A stretch of 55,301 nt of DNA from positions 1 through 55,301 of the forward strand of contig JBDNJM010000037.1 of the NCBI GenBank assembly GCA_041687755.1, given 5' to 3'. The DNA comes from JBDNJM01 sp041687755 (GTDB lineage Bacteria; Planctomycetota; UBA1135; GCA-002686595). Positions 11,846-19,655 of the stretch are shown piece after piece (position 1 is the stretch's first letter; every line of letters starts with the position of its first letter). The notes under the pieces are model-generated. The model did no database searches. It had not been told where the DNA came from and saw nothing but the letters and a program-made list of their open reading frames with translations. The position numbers were made by a program, and so were the translations under genes.

Positions 11846-13003
11846 TCAGGCCAGAAAGCGACCGCGCAGGTCTGGCGGCAGCAGCGGGCAGGCCTCGGGC
11901 GGGGTGGCGAAGACCCGCTTGCGGACGCGCGCGATTCCGGCGTAGACCAGATCGCGGAGCGGGCGCGGGACGAGGCTCGAGAGGCCGGCGAGCGGTCGCC
12001 ACAGGCCGCCGAGGCGGGCGAGGGCGTGCAGGACCGCAGAGCTTTGAGTGAGCAGCGCTCCGTCGTTCGTTTGCAGCACGATCGAGTCGGGGAGGCCCGC
12101 GCGGCGATCGGTCGGCACGCGCTCCTCGAAGGTCGGCCCGCACAGCGGCGCGTACAGGAAGCGCTCCGCGGCACCGTCCTCGGCGCTCAGGAACCGCACG
12201 GCGCCGTGGCACAGACCGCAGTTGCCGTCGAAGTACACGACCTCCGACTCGGGCGGCGGCTTGGGCGCGATCCAGTCCGGCTCGAAGCACAGCGCGAGCA
12301 GGGCCAGGCTCCAGGGTGTCGGCGCAGGGGCGCCCGGCAGGAGTGCTGTGAGCTCCGCCAACAAGAGGGCGGTAAAGGCGACCGGACGGGTCCTCGGGCG
12401 CAGGCTGAAGCCGATGCCCGCCAGGCGAGCGAGCGCGACAATGCCGCCCTGCGCTGCAAGCGCCGAGCCGCTCAGCCACAGGTCGGTCAGGGTCGCGATT
12501 GTCGCGCTGAGCAGCAGCCCGAACAGCACGGCGTGCAGCCACGGCTCACGGCGCCAGCCACCCGCGGGGTCCACGCGCGCCCGCGCGTCGAGGCTCCCGA
12601 GCGGCTTGGGGTCGTGCAGCGCCAAGCCGAGCAGCACCGCGGTGAACAGCCCGGGCTGGGCGCCGCGCAGGTCGATCCCGAAGGCCGCCGCCCAGAGTCC
12701 GGCGGCGACGAAGGCCGCCGGACGCGCCGAGGCCCCGAGGGCCAGCGCGATGGCCGCCGCGACACCCAAGGCGCCGAAGCCGCGGGTGAGCCAGGGCAGC
12801 TCCACGCGGCCGAGCGCCGCACCCGCCAGCTCCGGATCGATGACAAGCCACAGGAACATGGAAGCGGCGGTCAACCCCAGCACCGCGCGCAGCAGGCTGA
12901 ATTGACCGCCCGTCCAGCCGAACGGCGGCGCGGATTCGAGATCCGCGCCGCCGGCTGATTTGGCGCCTGGGCCCGCGTCTGTGGGTGATCCCTGCGAGGT
13001 CAC
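11846..13003 (-). CDS. Polytopic membrane protein fused to a C-terminal DCC (DUF393) thiol-disulfide domain
   Basis: The N-terminal 240 residues form about seven hydrophobic helices resembling HTTM-type membrane proteins. The C-terminal part opens with VVYFDGNCGLCHG, the DxxCxxC motif of DUF393 (DCC family), with Cys262 and Cys265. The DCC fold is thioredoxin-like, so a redox activity coupled to a membrane transport or carboxylase-like domain is plausible but unproven. The start is GTG at 13003, overlapping the preceding stop by 4 nt (GTGA), so it is translationally coupled to the PilO-like gene. It is the last gene of its operon and converges with ndh across 84 bp that lack a clear terminator. 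Confidence 0.82.
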   Translation of the reverse strand: MTSQGSPTDAGPGAKSAGGADLESAPPFGWTGGQFSLLRAVLGLTAASMFLWLVIDPELAGAALGRVELPWLTRGFGALGVAAAIALALGASARPAAFVAAGLWAAAFGIDLRGAQPGLFTAVLLGLALHDPKPLGSLDARARVDPAGGWRREPWLHAVLFGLLLSATIATLTDLWLSGSALAAQGGIVALARLAGIGFSLRPRTRPVAFTALLLAELTALLPGAPAPTPWSLALLALCFEPDWIAPKPPPESEVVYFDGNCGLCHGAVRFLSAEDGAAERFLYAPLCGPTFEERVPTDRRAGLPDSIVLQTNDGALLTQSSAVLHALARLGGLWRPLAGLSSLVPRPLRDLVYAGIARVRKRVFATPPEACPLLPPDLRGRFLA

Positions 13004-13566
13004 GCGTCCTCTTTGATGCGCACGCGCGCCTCGAGCTCAAAGTTCCAGCGGTTGTCGAGCACGTCGTGCTCCTTGCGGCCCTTGTTGCTGTTCGCGGGCG
13101 TGATCTTTAGTCGCGTGACCTTCAGCAGCGGGTGGCCCTGCTCCAGCTCGAACGCGAAGTTCGAGATCTCCGCGAGCTGGAAGCTGTCCTTACCCGTGCG
13201 CGAGGGCTCGATCTTGAACTTGACGTCCACGAGGCCGTCTACAACCTCATCCTCGTCGGGCGCGCCGATGTCGATCTTGCCGACCTTGACCTTCGGGTTG
13301 AGCGCGGCGTTGGTGATGTACTGCTCCAGGTCGGAGGCGCTGGAGCCGAAGTTGCCGCGGCCGGCGGCGGACATCAGCGCTTCCAGCTCGCGCGCCTTCG
13401 CCACGTTGTTGAAGACGCCAATCTCCATGTCCTTGGCGTTGATCGCGGTGCGGTAGATATCGACCTCGCCCTTTTTTTGCCAGACGAAGTAACCCAGCAC
13501 CGCGGAGCCGACAAAGCTCACGAGGATGACCGAGCGGGAGAAGTTCATGTGCTCTAGGAAACCCAT
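13000..13566 (-). CDS. PilO/GspM-like single-pass membrane protein
   Basis: This 188-residue protein has a short cytoplasmic start, one transmembrane helix (about residues 12-29, RSVILVSFVGSAVLGYFVW), a short coiled segment, and a periplasmic alpha/beta domain with alternating strands. Size and layout match the PilO or GspM component of type IV pilus and type II secretion platforms. Similarity to a named family is too weak to see by eye, so the assignment rests on topology and on the PilM/PilN fusion 3 nt upstream. It overlaps the next gene by 4 nt. Confidence 0.62.
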   Translation of the reverse strand: MGFLEHMNFSRSVILVSFVGSAVLGYFVWQKKGEVDIYRTAINAKDMEIGVFNNVAKARELEALMSAAGRGNFGSSASDLEQYITNAALNPKVKVGKIDIGAPDEDEVVDGLVDVKFKIEPSRTGKDSFQLAEISNFAFELEQGHPLLKVTRLKITPANSNKGRKEHDVLDNRWNFELEARVRIKEDA

Positions 13567-13569
13567 GGC

Positions 13570-15252
13570 TCAGACCCCCGGGATGGGAACGAGGTTTGTG
13601 TCGACGGTAATCTTGACGCCCTGCAGGAAGCTGCCGATGCCTTCGGCCAGGCTCTTAATGCCCGGGCGATCGACCTCGGTGACCCACTCGAGGCTCTCGA
13701 ACTCACCGATCAGGTCGTTGTAGTACTGGGCCGGCTCGAGCGCGCTCTCACCCCACAGGGTGAAGTCGATCTTGATCACGACCGAGTCATCGGTGTTGCG
13801 CTTTTCGGGCACGTACTCCGCGAGCAGCTGTCGCAGGGCGAAGCGGCCGATGACCTCCTCGCGCTTCAGCCGCTCGAACACGCCGACGACCGCGTTGGCC
13901 GCGGTCAGCGCGGACATCGGCTGGGCGATGTCGGTCGAGGTGCCCAGCAGCTCGCGGTAGTCCTTGATCTCGTTCTCGAGCATCTGACCCGCGCGCGCCA
14001 GGTCCTTCTTCGGGGTGAACTCGGCCACGTAGTCCGGCTCGCTGATCTTGGTCATGAACTTCAGCAGTTCGTCCGAGGGCGCGGTGACGTAGCCGCGCGC
14101 GCCCTTGGAGGGCTGGCCGACCGTGTAGTTGCGCTGGGCCTGCATCCACATGTTCACGTCGGCCTTCAGCGGGTCGAGGCGCTTCTGCAGGATGATGAAC
14201 TGCGACGCCAGGAACGTCAGCAGCAGCAGGCCGAGGACGCCGAGCGGCAGCTCGAGGCGCTCGAGGGTGCCGGCGAAGGCCAGCTCCTCACGGCGCAGGT
14301 GGGTCCTCAACGACGCGCCACCCAGCCCGCGCAGGGCCGCGCCGAAGGCCACGGCGTAGCGCGAACGCTCAGCCGGATCCATCGACTCATCGAGCCCGGC
14401 CAGCGGATCGAGGCGCTGCACCTGCAGGTCTTCGATCGTCTCGCCGATCAGGCCGGGCAGGTCGATGCCCGCCACGTGGATCGAGATGAACGGCAGGGCT
14501 CCCTCGCTCGAGGTCAGCGTGCGCAGGATTTCGCGGCGCAGGCGGCTCAAGATCTTCGCGCCGCGCTCGGCGTCGAACTGCCCGGGCAGCGCTTGGCCCT
14601 CTTCGTCGACGCCCCCGTCGGCAAAGGCCTCGTCCACGTTGACGTGCAGCGCGCGCATCGTCGTGATCTGGGAGCCCACGACGACAACCAGCGAGGTGGT
14701 GCGCTCCGCCACGTGCAGCAGCAGCGTCGCGCCCTCGGGGTCGAACACGCCGCAGAACTCGGCGGCCGTGAACAGCGCCGTGGACTCCAGCTCCGCGTCG
14801 AGCGGCTCGAGTCCGGCGCCTACACAGGCGTCGATGCGATCGGAGAGCGCGCCCTTCGGCGCCGCGGTCACGAGCAGCTCCGACTCGACCGGCGTCGCCT
14901 TGGTGACAAGGAAGTCGACGACCAGGTCATCCACGTCCCACTGGGGGATCTGGCTCTCCACCTCGAACTTGAGCACGTCCTCGATCTTGGAGCGATCGGC
15001 GAACGGCAGCGAGAGGTGGCGGTAGACCGCCGAGCCGGCGTCGATCGCCAGGCGAATTTCCTCCACTTCGACCTCCTTACGGTTGGCCTTGACGGTCTCG
15101 CGCAGCGCGTCGCCCACGCCGTCCAGCCCCAGGTCCACGTGTTCGGCGCGGCCCCGCCGCGCGAGGCGCAGCTTGGGCTTCTTGGCCGAGCCGTCGAGCG
15201 TGAGCAGCTCGAAGGCCTCGGTGCCGAGGCGAATTCCACAGGATCGTGCCAT
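13570..15252 (-). CDS. PilM-PilN fusion / GspL-like protein
   Basis: The first 300 residues form an actin-like ASKHA fold of PilM/GspL type. The diagnostic segment YRHLSLPFADRSKIEDVLKF is followed by EVESQIP, and later strands include ATLLLHVAERTTSLVVVVG. A single membrane helix around residues 345-362 is followed by a coiled segment and a periplasmic ferredoxin-like domain of PilN/GspL type, for 560 aa in total. It would form the inner-membrane assembly platform that couples a cytoplasmic ATPase to periplasmic PilO/GspM. No secretin, ATPase, PilC/GspF or pseudopilin gene is in the window. The start is taken as ATG at 15252, just after a short direct repeat. Confidence 0.8.
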   Translation of the reverse strand: MARSCGIRLGTEAFELLTLDGSAKKPKLRLARRGRAEHVDLGLDGVGDALRETVKANRKEVEVEEIRLAIDAGSAVYRHLSLPFADRSKIEDVLKFEVESQIPQWDVDDLVVDFLVTKATPVESELLVTAAPKGALSDRIDACVGAGLEPLDAELESTALFTAAEFCGVFDPEGATLLLHVAERTTSLVVVVGSQITTMRALHVNVDEAFADGGVDEEGQALPGQFDAERGAKILSRLRREILRTLTSSEGALPFISIHVAGIDLPGLIGETIEDLQVQRLDPLAGLDESMDPAERSRYAVAFGAALRGLGGASLRTHLRREELAFAGTLERLELPLGVLGLLLLTFLASQFIILQKRLDPLKADVNMWMQAQRNYTVGQPSKGARGYVTAPSDELLKFMTKISEPDYVAEFTPKKDLARAGQMLENEIKDYRELLGTSTDIAQPMSALTAANAVVGVFERLKREEVIGRFALRQLLAEYVPEKRNTDDSVVIKIDFTLWGESALEPAQYYNDLIGEFESLEWVTEVDRPGIKSLAEGIGSFLQGVKITVDTNLVPIPGV

Positions 15253-15274
15253 CGAAGAATCGGGTCTGGGGTCA

Positions 15275-15330
15275 GGGTCGGTTTAGGGCCGAGGTCCGGG
15301 TCGGCTTGAGGCCGAGGTCCGGGTCGGTCC
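15275..15330. repeat. Short direct repeat, 23-bp unit, 2.4 copies
   Basis: Two near-identical 23-bp units (15275-15297 and 15298-15320, starting GGGTCGG and ending GAGGTCC) and a partial third copy fill the 95-bp gap between the Spy-like gene and the PilM/PilN fusion. They could carry a regulator site or be a neutral slippage product. Confidence 0.75.
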
Positions 15331-15347
15331 CGGGGCAGAGGTCAGAC

Positions 15348-15722
15348 TCAGCCCTGGACGGGTAGCGAGCGCCCCGCGCACATGGCGTCGAAACGCTCGC
15401 GCTGGTCGGTCGGAAGAACGTAGTCGCGGATCAGCCGCTGGATGCCCTCGGCGAGGGAGACGAGCTCCGCTTCGCGGCTGGCCAAGGCTTCGGCCTGCAG
15501 ATCCTCCAGGTTGCGCTGGTAGGCGTCCAGCACAGAGAAGAGGGCGCGCTCACGTTCGGGCTCGAGATCGAACTCCTGAACGAGCGCCTCGCGGTACAGA
15601 CCCAGGGCCCCGCCGGCTTCGGAGGGGTCCTGGCCCAGTCGCTGACTCAAAATGCCAGCGGCCAGCCCGGCAGAGAACGCCACGCCGACCGCCAGCAGGA
15701 TCCAGCTCCGCAGCAGGTTCAT
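15348..15722 (-). CDS. Spy/CpxP-like periplasmic-anchored small protein
   Basis: This 124-residue protein has an N-terminal signal anchor (NLLRSWILLAVGVAFSAGLAAG) and is then almost all charged alpha helix with heptad spacing (residues about 40-115, e.g. EREAL-type and QRNLEDLQAEAL segments). The size and helical layout resemble Spy/CpxP-like or heavy-metal-sensor proteins, which bind unfolded proteins or sense envelope stress. The LTxxQ motifs of true Spy are not present. It overlaps the anti-sigma stop by 4 nt (ATGA), making a three-gene sigma, anti-sigma and periplasmic helical protein unit. The sensor role is inferred from context. Confidence 0.7.
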   Translation of the reverse strand: MNLLRSWILLAVGVAFSAGLAAGILSQRLGQDPSEAGGALGLYREALVQEFDLEPERERALFSVLDAYQRNLEDLQAEALASREAELVSLAEGIQRLIRDYVLPTDQRERFDAMCAGRSLPVQG

Positions 15723-16246
15723 CGGGGCTGGATCCTTTGCTCGGTCGTGGCCTCGTCGGCCTCCTCGGGCGCGGCGCCGTTGAGCGTCTCCAGCTCGCGC
15801 AGCACCTCGGGCAGGGGCTCGGCCAGCAGCTCAGCCCCGCCCGTGCGGTGGGCGGACAGCCCCAGCGCGATCGAGAGCGCCAGCAGCCCGGCCGCGGCCA
15901 CGGAGGCGACTCCCAGGACGAACGGCATCAGGTCGAAGACCGGCGCAGGCTCGCCCTCCAGGCTCGACTCGTCGAACTCTGGCTCGTCCGCCGCAGCACC
16001 GGCGCCGCTGAAGGCCAGCCGCGCCACGTTCTGTGCGAACCCGGCCGGCGCGGCAAAGGCCTCGCTCGGCGCCATCCAGCCGCGCTGGTTCTGCAGCTCG
16101 CCGAGCCGCCCGCGGCAGTCTCCGCAGTCGAGCAGGTGCCCGCGCAACGGCGCGGCCAGGGACTGCGGCAGCTCGTCGTCGTGGTAGCGCTCGAGGAGCG
16201 CACGCACCGCCTCACAGGAGGATCCGAAATCGATGGGTTGGGTCAT
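15719..16246 (-). CDS. Zinc-finger anti-sigma factor, single-pass membrane protein
   Basis: The N-terminal ZAS-type domain has Cys11, His37, Cys41 and Cys44 in the arrangement C-x25-H-x3-C-x2-C (local motif HLLDCGDC). A linker, a membrane helix (about 118-140) and a short periplasmic tail rich in Glu and Pro follow. Such proteins bind their cognate ECF sigma factor in the cytoplasm and release it on an envelope or redox signal. It lies 2 nt downstream of the sigma gene, which supports pairing. At 175 aa it is short for membrane anti-sigma factors with large sensor domains, so sensing may be delegated to the overlapping Spy-like protein. Confidence 0.86.
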   Translation of the reverse strand: MTQPIDFGSSCEAVRALLERYHDDELPQSLAAPLRGHLLDCGDCRGRLGELQNQRGWMAPSEAFAAPAGFAQNVARLAFSGAGAAADEPEFDESSLEGEPAPVFDLMPFVLGVASVAAAGLLALSIALGLSAHRTGGAELLAEPLPEVLRELETLNGAAPEEADEATTEQRIQPR

Positions 16247-16248
16247 GG

Positions 16249-16968
16249 CTATTTGGACTCCTCGTCACGGAGACCCTTGTTCTTGTTGCGCTTCGCTTTC
16301 GTGGCCTTCGCCGGCCCCTTGCCGCTTCCGAGGCGGCGACGCTTGCGCGGCGCCGCCGGGTTGGGGCCCGACAGCTCGCGGTGCAGCTCCGGGTGCAGCT
16401 CCAGCAGCGCCTCCCGAAAGCGCGAGCGCGCCCGGCTCAACCGCGATTCGACCGTCCCGATCGAGACGTCGAGCAGCTCCGCGATTTCCAGGTAGGACAG
16501 CTCCTCGAACTCGCGCAGCACGAGCACGTTCCGGAACACCTCCGGCACCTTCTCGAGCACGCTCTGGGTGATCTCACGCAGCTCCGCCGACTCCAACCCC
16601 TTGTCGGGCGGCGGCAGCGACCCCTGGGCAGTCGGATCGAGCGGCCCTCCGGTGGCCTCGGGGTCCTCCACCGTCTGCACCGGACTGCGCCCGCGACGCT
16701 TGTGCAGGTCCAGCGCGGTGTTCACCGCGATGCGCTGCAGCCAGGTCGAGAACGACGAGCGCGACTGGTAGGTGTTGAGCTTCGAGAACGCCTTCAGGAA
16801 CGCCTCCTGCACCACATCCTCGACCTCCGCCTGCCCGCGCACATAGTGCCGGATCAGCCCGAACAGCCGGTCCTGGTGCCGCTCCACAAGCGTGGCAAAG
16901 GCCGCCTCGGACCCAGCCAGGGTCTCGGCAACCAGTCGGGCATCCTCTTTGGGGGCGATGGGTGTCAT
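16249..16968 (-). CDS. RNA polymerase sigma-70 family ECF sigma factor
   Basis: An ECF sigma factor with region 2 (AAFATLVERHQDRLFGLIRHY, then DVVQEAFLKAF and FSTWLQRIAVNTA) and region 4 (LEKVPEVFRNVLVLREFEEL, with the helix-turn-helix YLEIAELLDVSIGTVESRL). A long, very basic C-terminal extension of about 45 residues (RKRRRLGSGKGPAKATKAKR) is unusual and may add DNA contacts. ATG at 16968 is preferred over a GTG five codons upstream (16983) because it matches common family starts; neither has a strong Shine-Dalgarno. It heads a minus-strand operon with its anti-sigma factor. The regulon cannot be read here, but the downstream PilM/PilN and PilO-like genes are candidates. Confidence 0.92.
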   Translation of the reverse strand: MTPIAPKEDARLVAETLAGSEAAFATLVERHQDRLFGLIRHYVRGQAEVEDVVQEAFLKAFSKLNTYQSRSSFSTWLQRIAVNTALDLHKRRGRSPVQTVEDPEATGGPLDPTAQGSLPPPDKGLESAELREITQSVLEKVPEVFRNVLVLREFEELSYLEIAELLDVSIGTVESRLSRARSRFREALLELHPELHRELSGPNPAAPRKRRRLGSGKGPAKATKAKRNKNKGLRDEESK

Positions 16969-16983
16969 GGCGAGCTGTCTCAC

Positions 16984-17341
16984 GGTGCAGGAGTGGACGC
17001 CGCTCCCCAGCGTAACTTCCGACGGCCGCGGAATGGCCTCCCGGAGCGCTCGACGGCCCAGCCCGGCAATCGCCCTAAATCCATCACTGAAAACGACCTA
17101 GGGGCATCGTTCGCTCCAACCCACCGCGCGCGAGGGCTCGCCGCGCCGTCCCGGCCCCTACCGAGCCCATCCCAGACGGCTCCGACCGACCCCGGCGAGC
17201 TGCGCCCCCCCACCCGGGGCCAGAGCCCCTTCCAGGCTCCTGCCCGTTGCCAGGAAGGGCTAGCTCCCCATCTGGTTCAGACAACAAGGGAAGCGACGGG
17301 GCCGGCCGCCGCTCCCGCGCCACGATCGCGCCACGATCGCG
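16984..17341. other. Intergenic region, possible weak terminator of the haloperoxidase gene
   Basis: No gene is supported. An imperfect stem (AGCCCCTTCC near 17224-17233 with GGAAGGGCT at 17254-17262, one bulge) lies downstream of the haloperoxidase stop on the minus strand and could be a terminator, but no T-tract follows. An 11-bp direct repeat (GCGCCACGATC twice) abuts the haloperoxidase 3' end. The part near 16984 should contain the sigma operon promoter. Confidence 0.35.
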
Positions 17342-19444
17342 CTAGAGGTCCAGCACGTCCTCCTCGCCCGGCACGTGACGCAGCCACCACTCCGACGGCG
17401 TCACCGGATCGCCCGCAGCCGACATCACGCACAGCCGCGGGGCCTCGCCGGCGTCGGCCTGGATCGTGATCAGGTCCCCGTCAAAGCTGTGGAACGTGAC
17501 CTCGAGCGCGTCGCCGTAGGTCGGCGCCTGCTCCATCAGGATCCCGACAGCGAGGCGTTCGCCCATGCGCGCGGAGTCGTAGTAGTCGGAGTAGTAATGC
17601 ACGCCGGCCATGTTGCGGCCGATCGAGATGTTCGCGGCGAGCTTGTCCAGCTCGCCCTCGATCGTCAGCGCCCCCTTGGTCGCCTTGTCCTTGATCAGCT
17701 TGGCTCCGGTCGCGTCCGGAACCAGCGCGATGGCGCGACCGTTCGAAGTGCGCAGCTCGCGCAGACGTCGACCGTCCCCGTCCTCGAACATCTCGAAGAA
17801 CGCCTTGAGCATCGTCACGCAACCGCCGGCAACGGTCGCGTGCCCGGCGCCGTAGGCGGGGTGCATCGGTGAGCCCTCCGCGAACGCCATCGGGAGCAGG
17901 ATGTTCTCCGGGCCGACACCTGCGGGCGCGCCCGCGAAGCCGTCGGCGCACTTGACCGGACGCAGCTTGCCCTTGCTCGACGCGTTCTGCGACTTGTTGT
18001 GTCGGCGGACCGCATCGAGGATCGAGGCCGGCAGCTCAGCCAGGAGATCAGCGAAGACCCCGGCGGCGTGCGGCTCGGCGCGGCCACCCGAGAGCAGCTC
18101 CCCGTGCCCGGCTTCGGCCAGGGTCAAGCGACCGGCCAGGGCCTCAGGCCGCGCGCGGCGGTGGTAGTTGAACTTCTGGCGCCGCACCGCCTTCAGGCAG
18201 CGTGTGGCGACCTCGGTCACCAGTGAAAGAATGTGCGGGCCACCGAAGGTGGCGAAGGGTGTCCGCTTGCCCGACGGGCTCGGCTCGGGGAAGCCCTTCG
18301 AGGCGGGCGTGCCCATGCCCAGCAGGATCAGAGTGGCGTTGAGGTAGGACTGGTAGAGCGCGTCGAAGTGCACGTAGGTCGCGAGGTCGCGCGGCGTCGT
18401 GATAAAGCGTCGCTCGGGCTCGAACAGGCGGGCGCCGCCCACGTTCGCGCCGTTCTGGACGTCGCGCCAGGAGGCCCAGTCGGTCATGTAGTCCAGGCAG
18501 TTGCGATGCGTTAGCGCGCGCTGATCGACGGACTGCGAGCCGTAGCTGACGAATCCGTCGGCCAGGCCGAACTCCGCGTCGCGCCCGGGGAAGCTCGACT
18601 TGGTGCCGTCGGTGCCGGCGAGCGAGTCGCTGCCGATCAGCAGGAACTGGGAGATGTAGGGGCCGGCCTGGGCGCCCTTCGTCGATCCGCGGAACGCGTT
18701 CTGCAGCGTGACAGAGCCGTCCACCGAGAGCGTCCGGGCTTGGCGCCGGTGGCGCTCGAAGCGGTTCAGGCCCTCGCAGTGGGGCGTCGAGGAGCTCGGC
18801 GTTCCGCCGCCGAAGAAGGGCATCGAGTTCAGCGCGTCGACCGCTTCTTGGGCGCTCAGCTCGGCCTGCCCAGCGCTCTTCTGGGAGGCGCACAGGCGCT
18901 CGCCCCCACCCTCGCGCAGCGTCGTGAACGGCACGTCGCGTAGAACACCCAGCGCGTAGACCTCGGCCATCTCGGCGGCCAGCTCGGACGAGCCCACGCG
19001 CGGTGCGGGCGCCATGCCCACGGCTCCCGCGTCAGGTCCTTCCAGCTCGTACACGTGACCGGCGCGCGGGCTCTCCCAGCCGCGCCACCTGGGCGCCTCG
19101 CCCTCGACCGTGCAATGGAACAGGTCGGCGACCGGGTCGCTGGCTTCCAGACGCTCCTCGGCGTTGGTCACACCGTTCTCGAACAGGTGCCGGTCGTGCG
19201 AGTTGATGGCCTCGACGAACCCGCGGTAATCCTCGGCCTCGGCGAGCAGGCCATTCTCGTCGTGGTAGAGACCCTTGGTGAAGTTTGTCGGGTAGGTCGG
19301 GCCCAGGTCCTGCTCCTCGCCGTTGGCGAGGGTCACGGGGTTCGGGCGGCGGCGGGCTTGTTCGGTCGCGAGATCGCGCAGGTCCTTCGCGCGCTGGGCG
19401 CGCTCGGTGCCGGCGGGGTCGGGAATGGAGTGCGGCAGATTCAT
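17342..19444 (-). CDS. Vanadium-dependent haloperoxidase family protein
   Basis: A PAP2/acid-phosphatase-fold enzyme that binds vanadate and oxidises halides with H2O2, producing hypohalous acid or halogenated organics. The vanadate site is visible. Lys424 and the Arg residues lie in KFNYHRRARPEAL, the loop before the catalytic His is PMHPAYGAGHATVAG with His535, and GVHYYSDYYD carries His616, the axial ligand. At 700 aa it matches the long bacterial bromo/chloroperoxidase type. I chose ATG at 19444 (MNLPHSIPDP); the frame stays open for another 230 codons upstream, but that part overlaps a decayed gene on the other strand and is not coding-like. No signal peptide is evident. Whether it uses Br, Cl or I, or acts as a phosphatase, cannot be told. 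Confidence 0.9.
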   Translation of the reverse strand: MNLPHSIPDPAGTERAQRAKDLRDLATEQARRRPNPVTLANGEEQDLGPTYPTNFTKGLYHDENGLLAEAEDYRGFVEAINSHDRHLFENGVTNAEERLEASDPVADLFHCTVEGEAPRWRGWESPRAGHVYELEGPDAGAVGMAPAPRVGSSELAAEMAEVYALGVLRDVPFTTLREGGGERLCASQKSAGQAELSAQEAVDALNSMPFFGGGTPSSSTPHCEGLNRFERHRRQARTLSVDGSVTLQNAFRGSTKGAQAGPYISQFLLIGSDSLAGTDGTKSSFPGRDAEFGLADGFVSYGSQSVDQRALTHRNCLDYMTDWASWRDVQNGANVGGARLFEPERRFITTPRDLATYVHFDALYQSYLNATLILLGMGTPASKGFPEPSPSGKRTPFATFGGPHILSLVTEVATRCLKAVRRQKFNYHRRARPEALAGRLTLAEAGHGELLSGGRAEPHAAGVFADLLAELPASILDAVRRHNKSQNASSKGKLRPVKCADGFAGAPAGVGPENILLPMAFAEGSPMHPAYGAGHATVAGGCVTMLKAFFEMFEDGDGRRLRELRTSNGRAIALVPDATGAKLIKDKATKGALTIEGELDKLAANISIGRNMAGVHYYSDYYDSARMGERLAVGILMEQAPTYGDALEVTFHSFDGDLITIQADAGEAPRLCVMSAAGDPVTPSEWWLRHVPGEEDVLDL

Positions 19445-19655
19445 GGCTGGCAGGTGGGTGGATTCGTCTCCCTGGGGCGCATGCCCCTGGATGAGCTTCG
19501 AACGCGCTCTGGAACCGCGCGGGCCAACTGAGTTCGAAATCTGTCCGCCAAGCTGGGGATCTCCCTGAATCTCCGCGGGTTGCGGCTTCACCGCGCGTCC
19601 CTCACAGCCGAACCCGAAGTGCCCCCCTCGCCGCCTGCACCAGAAGAACTCGCCC

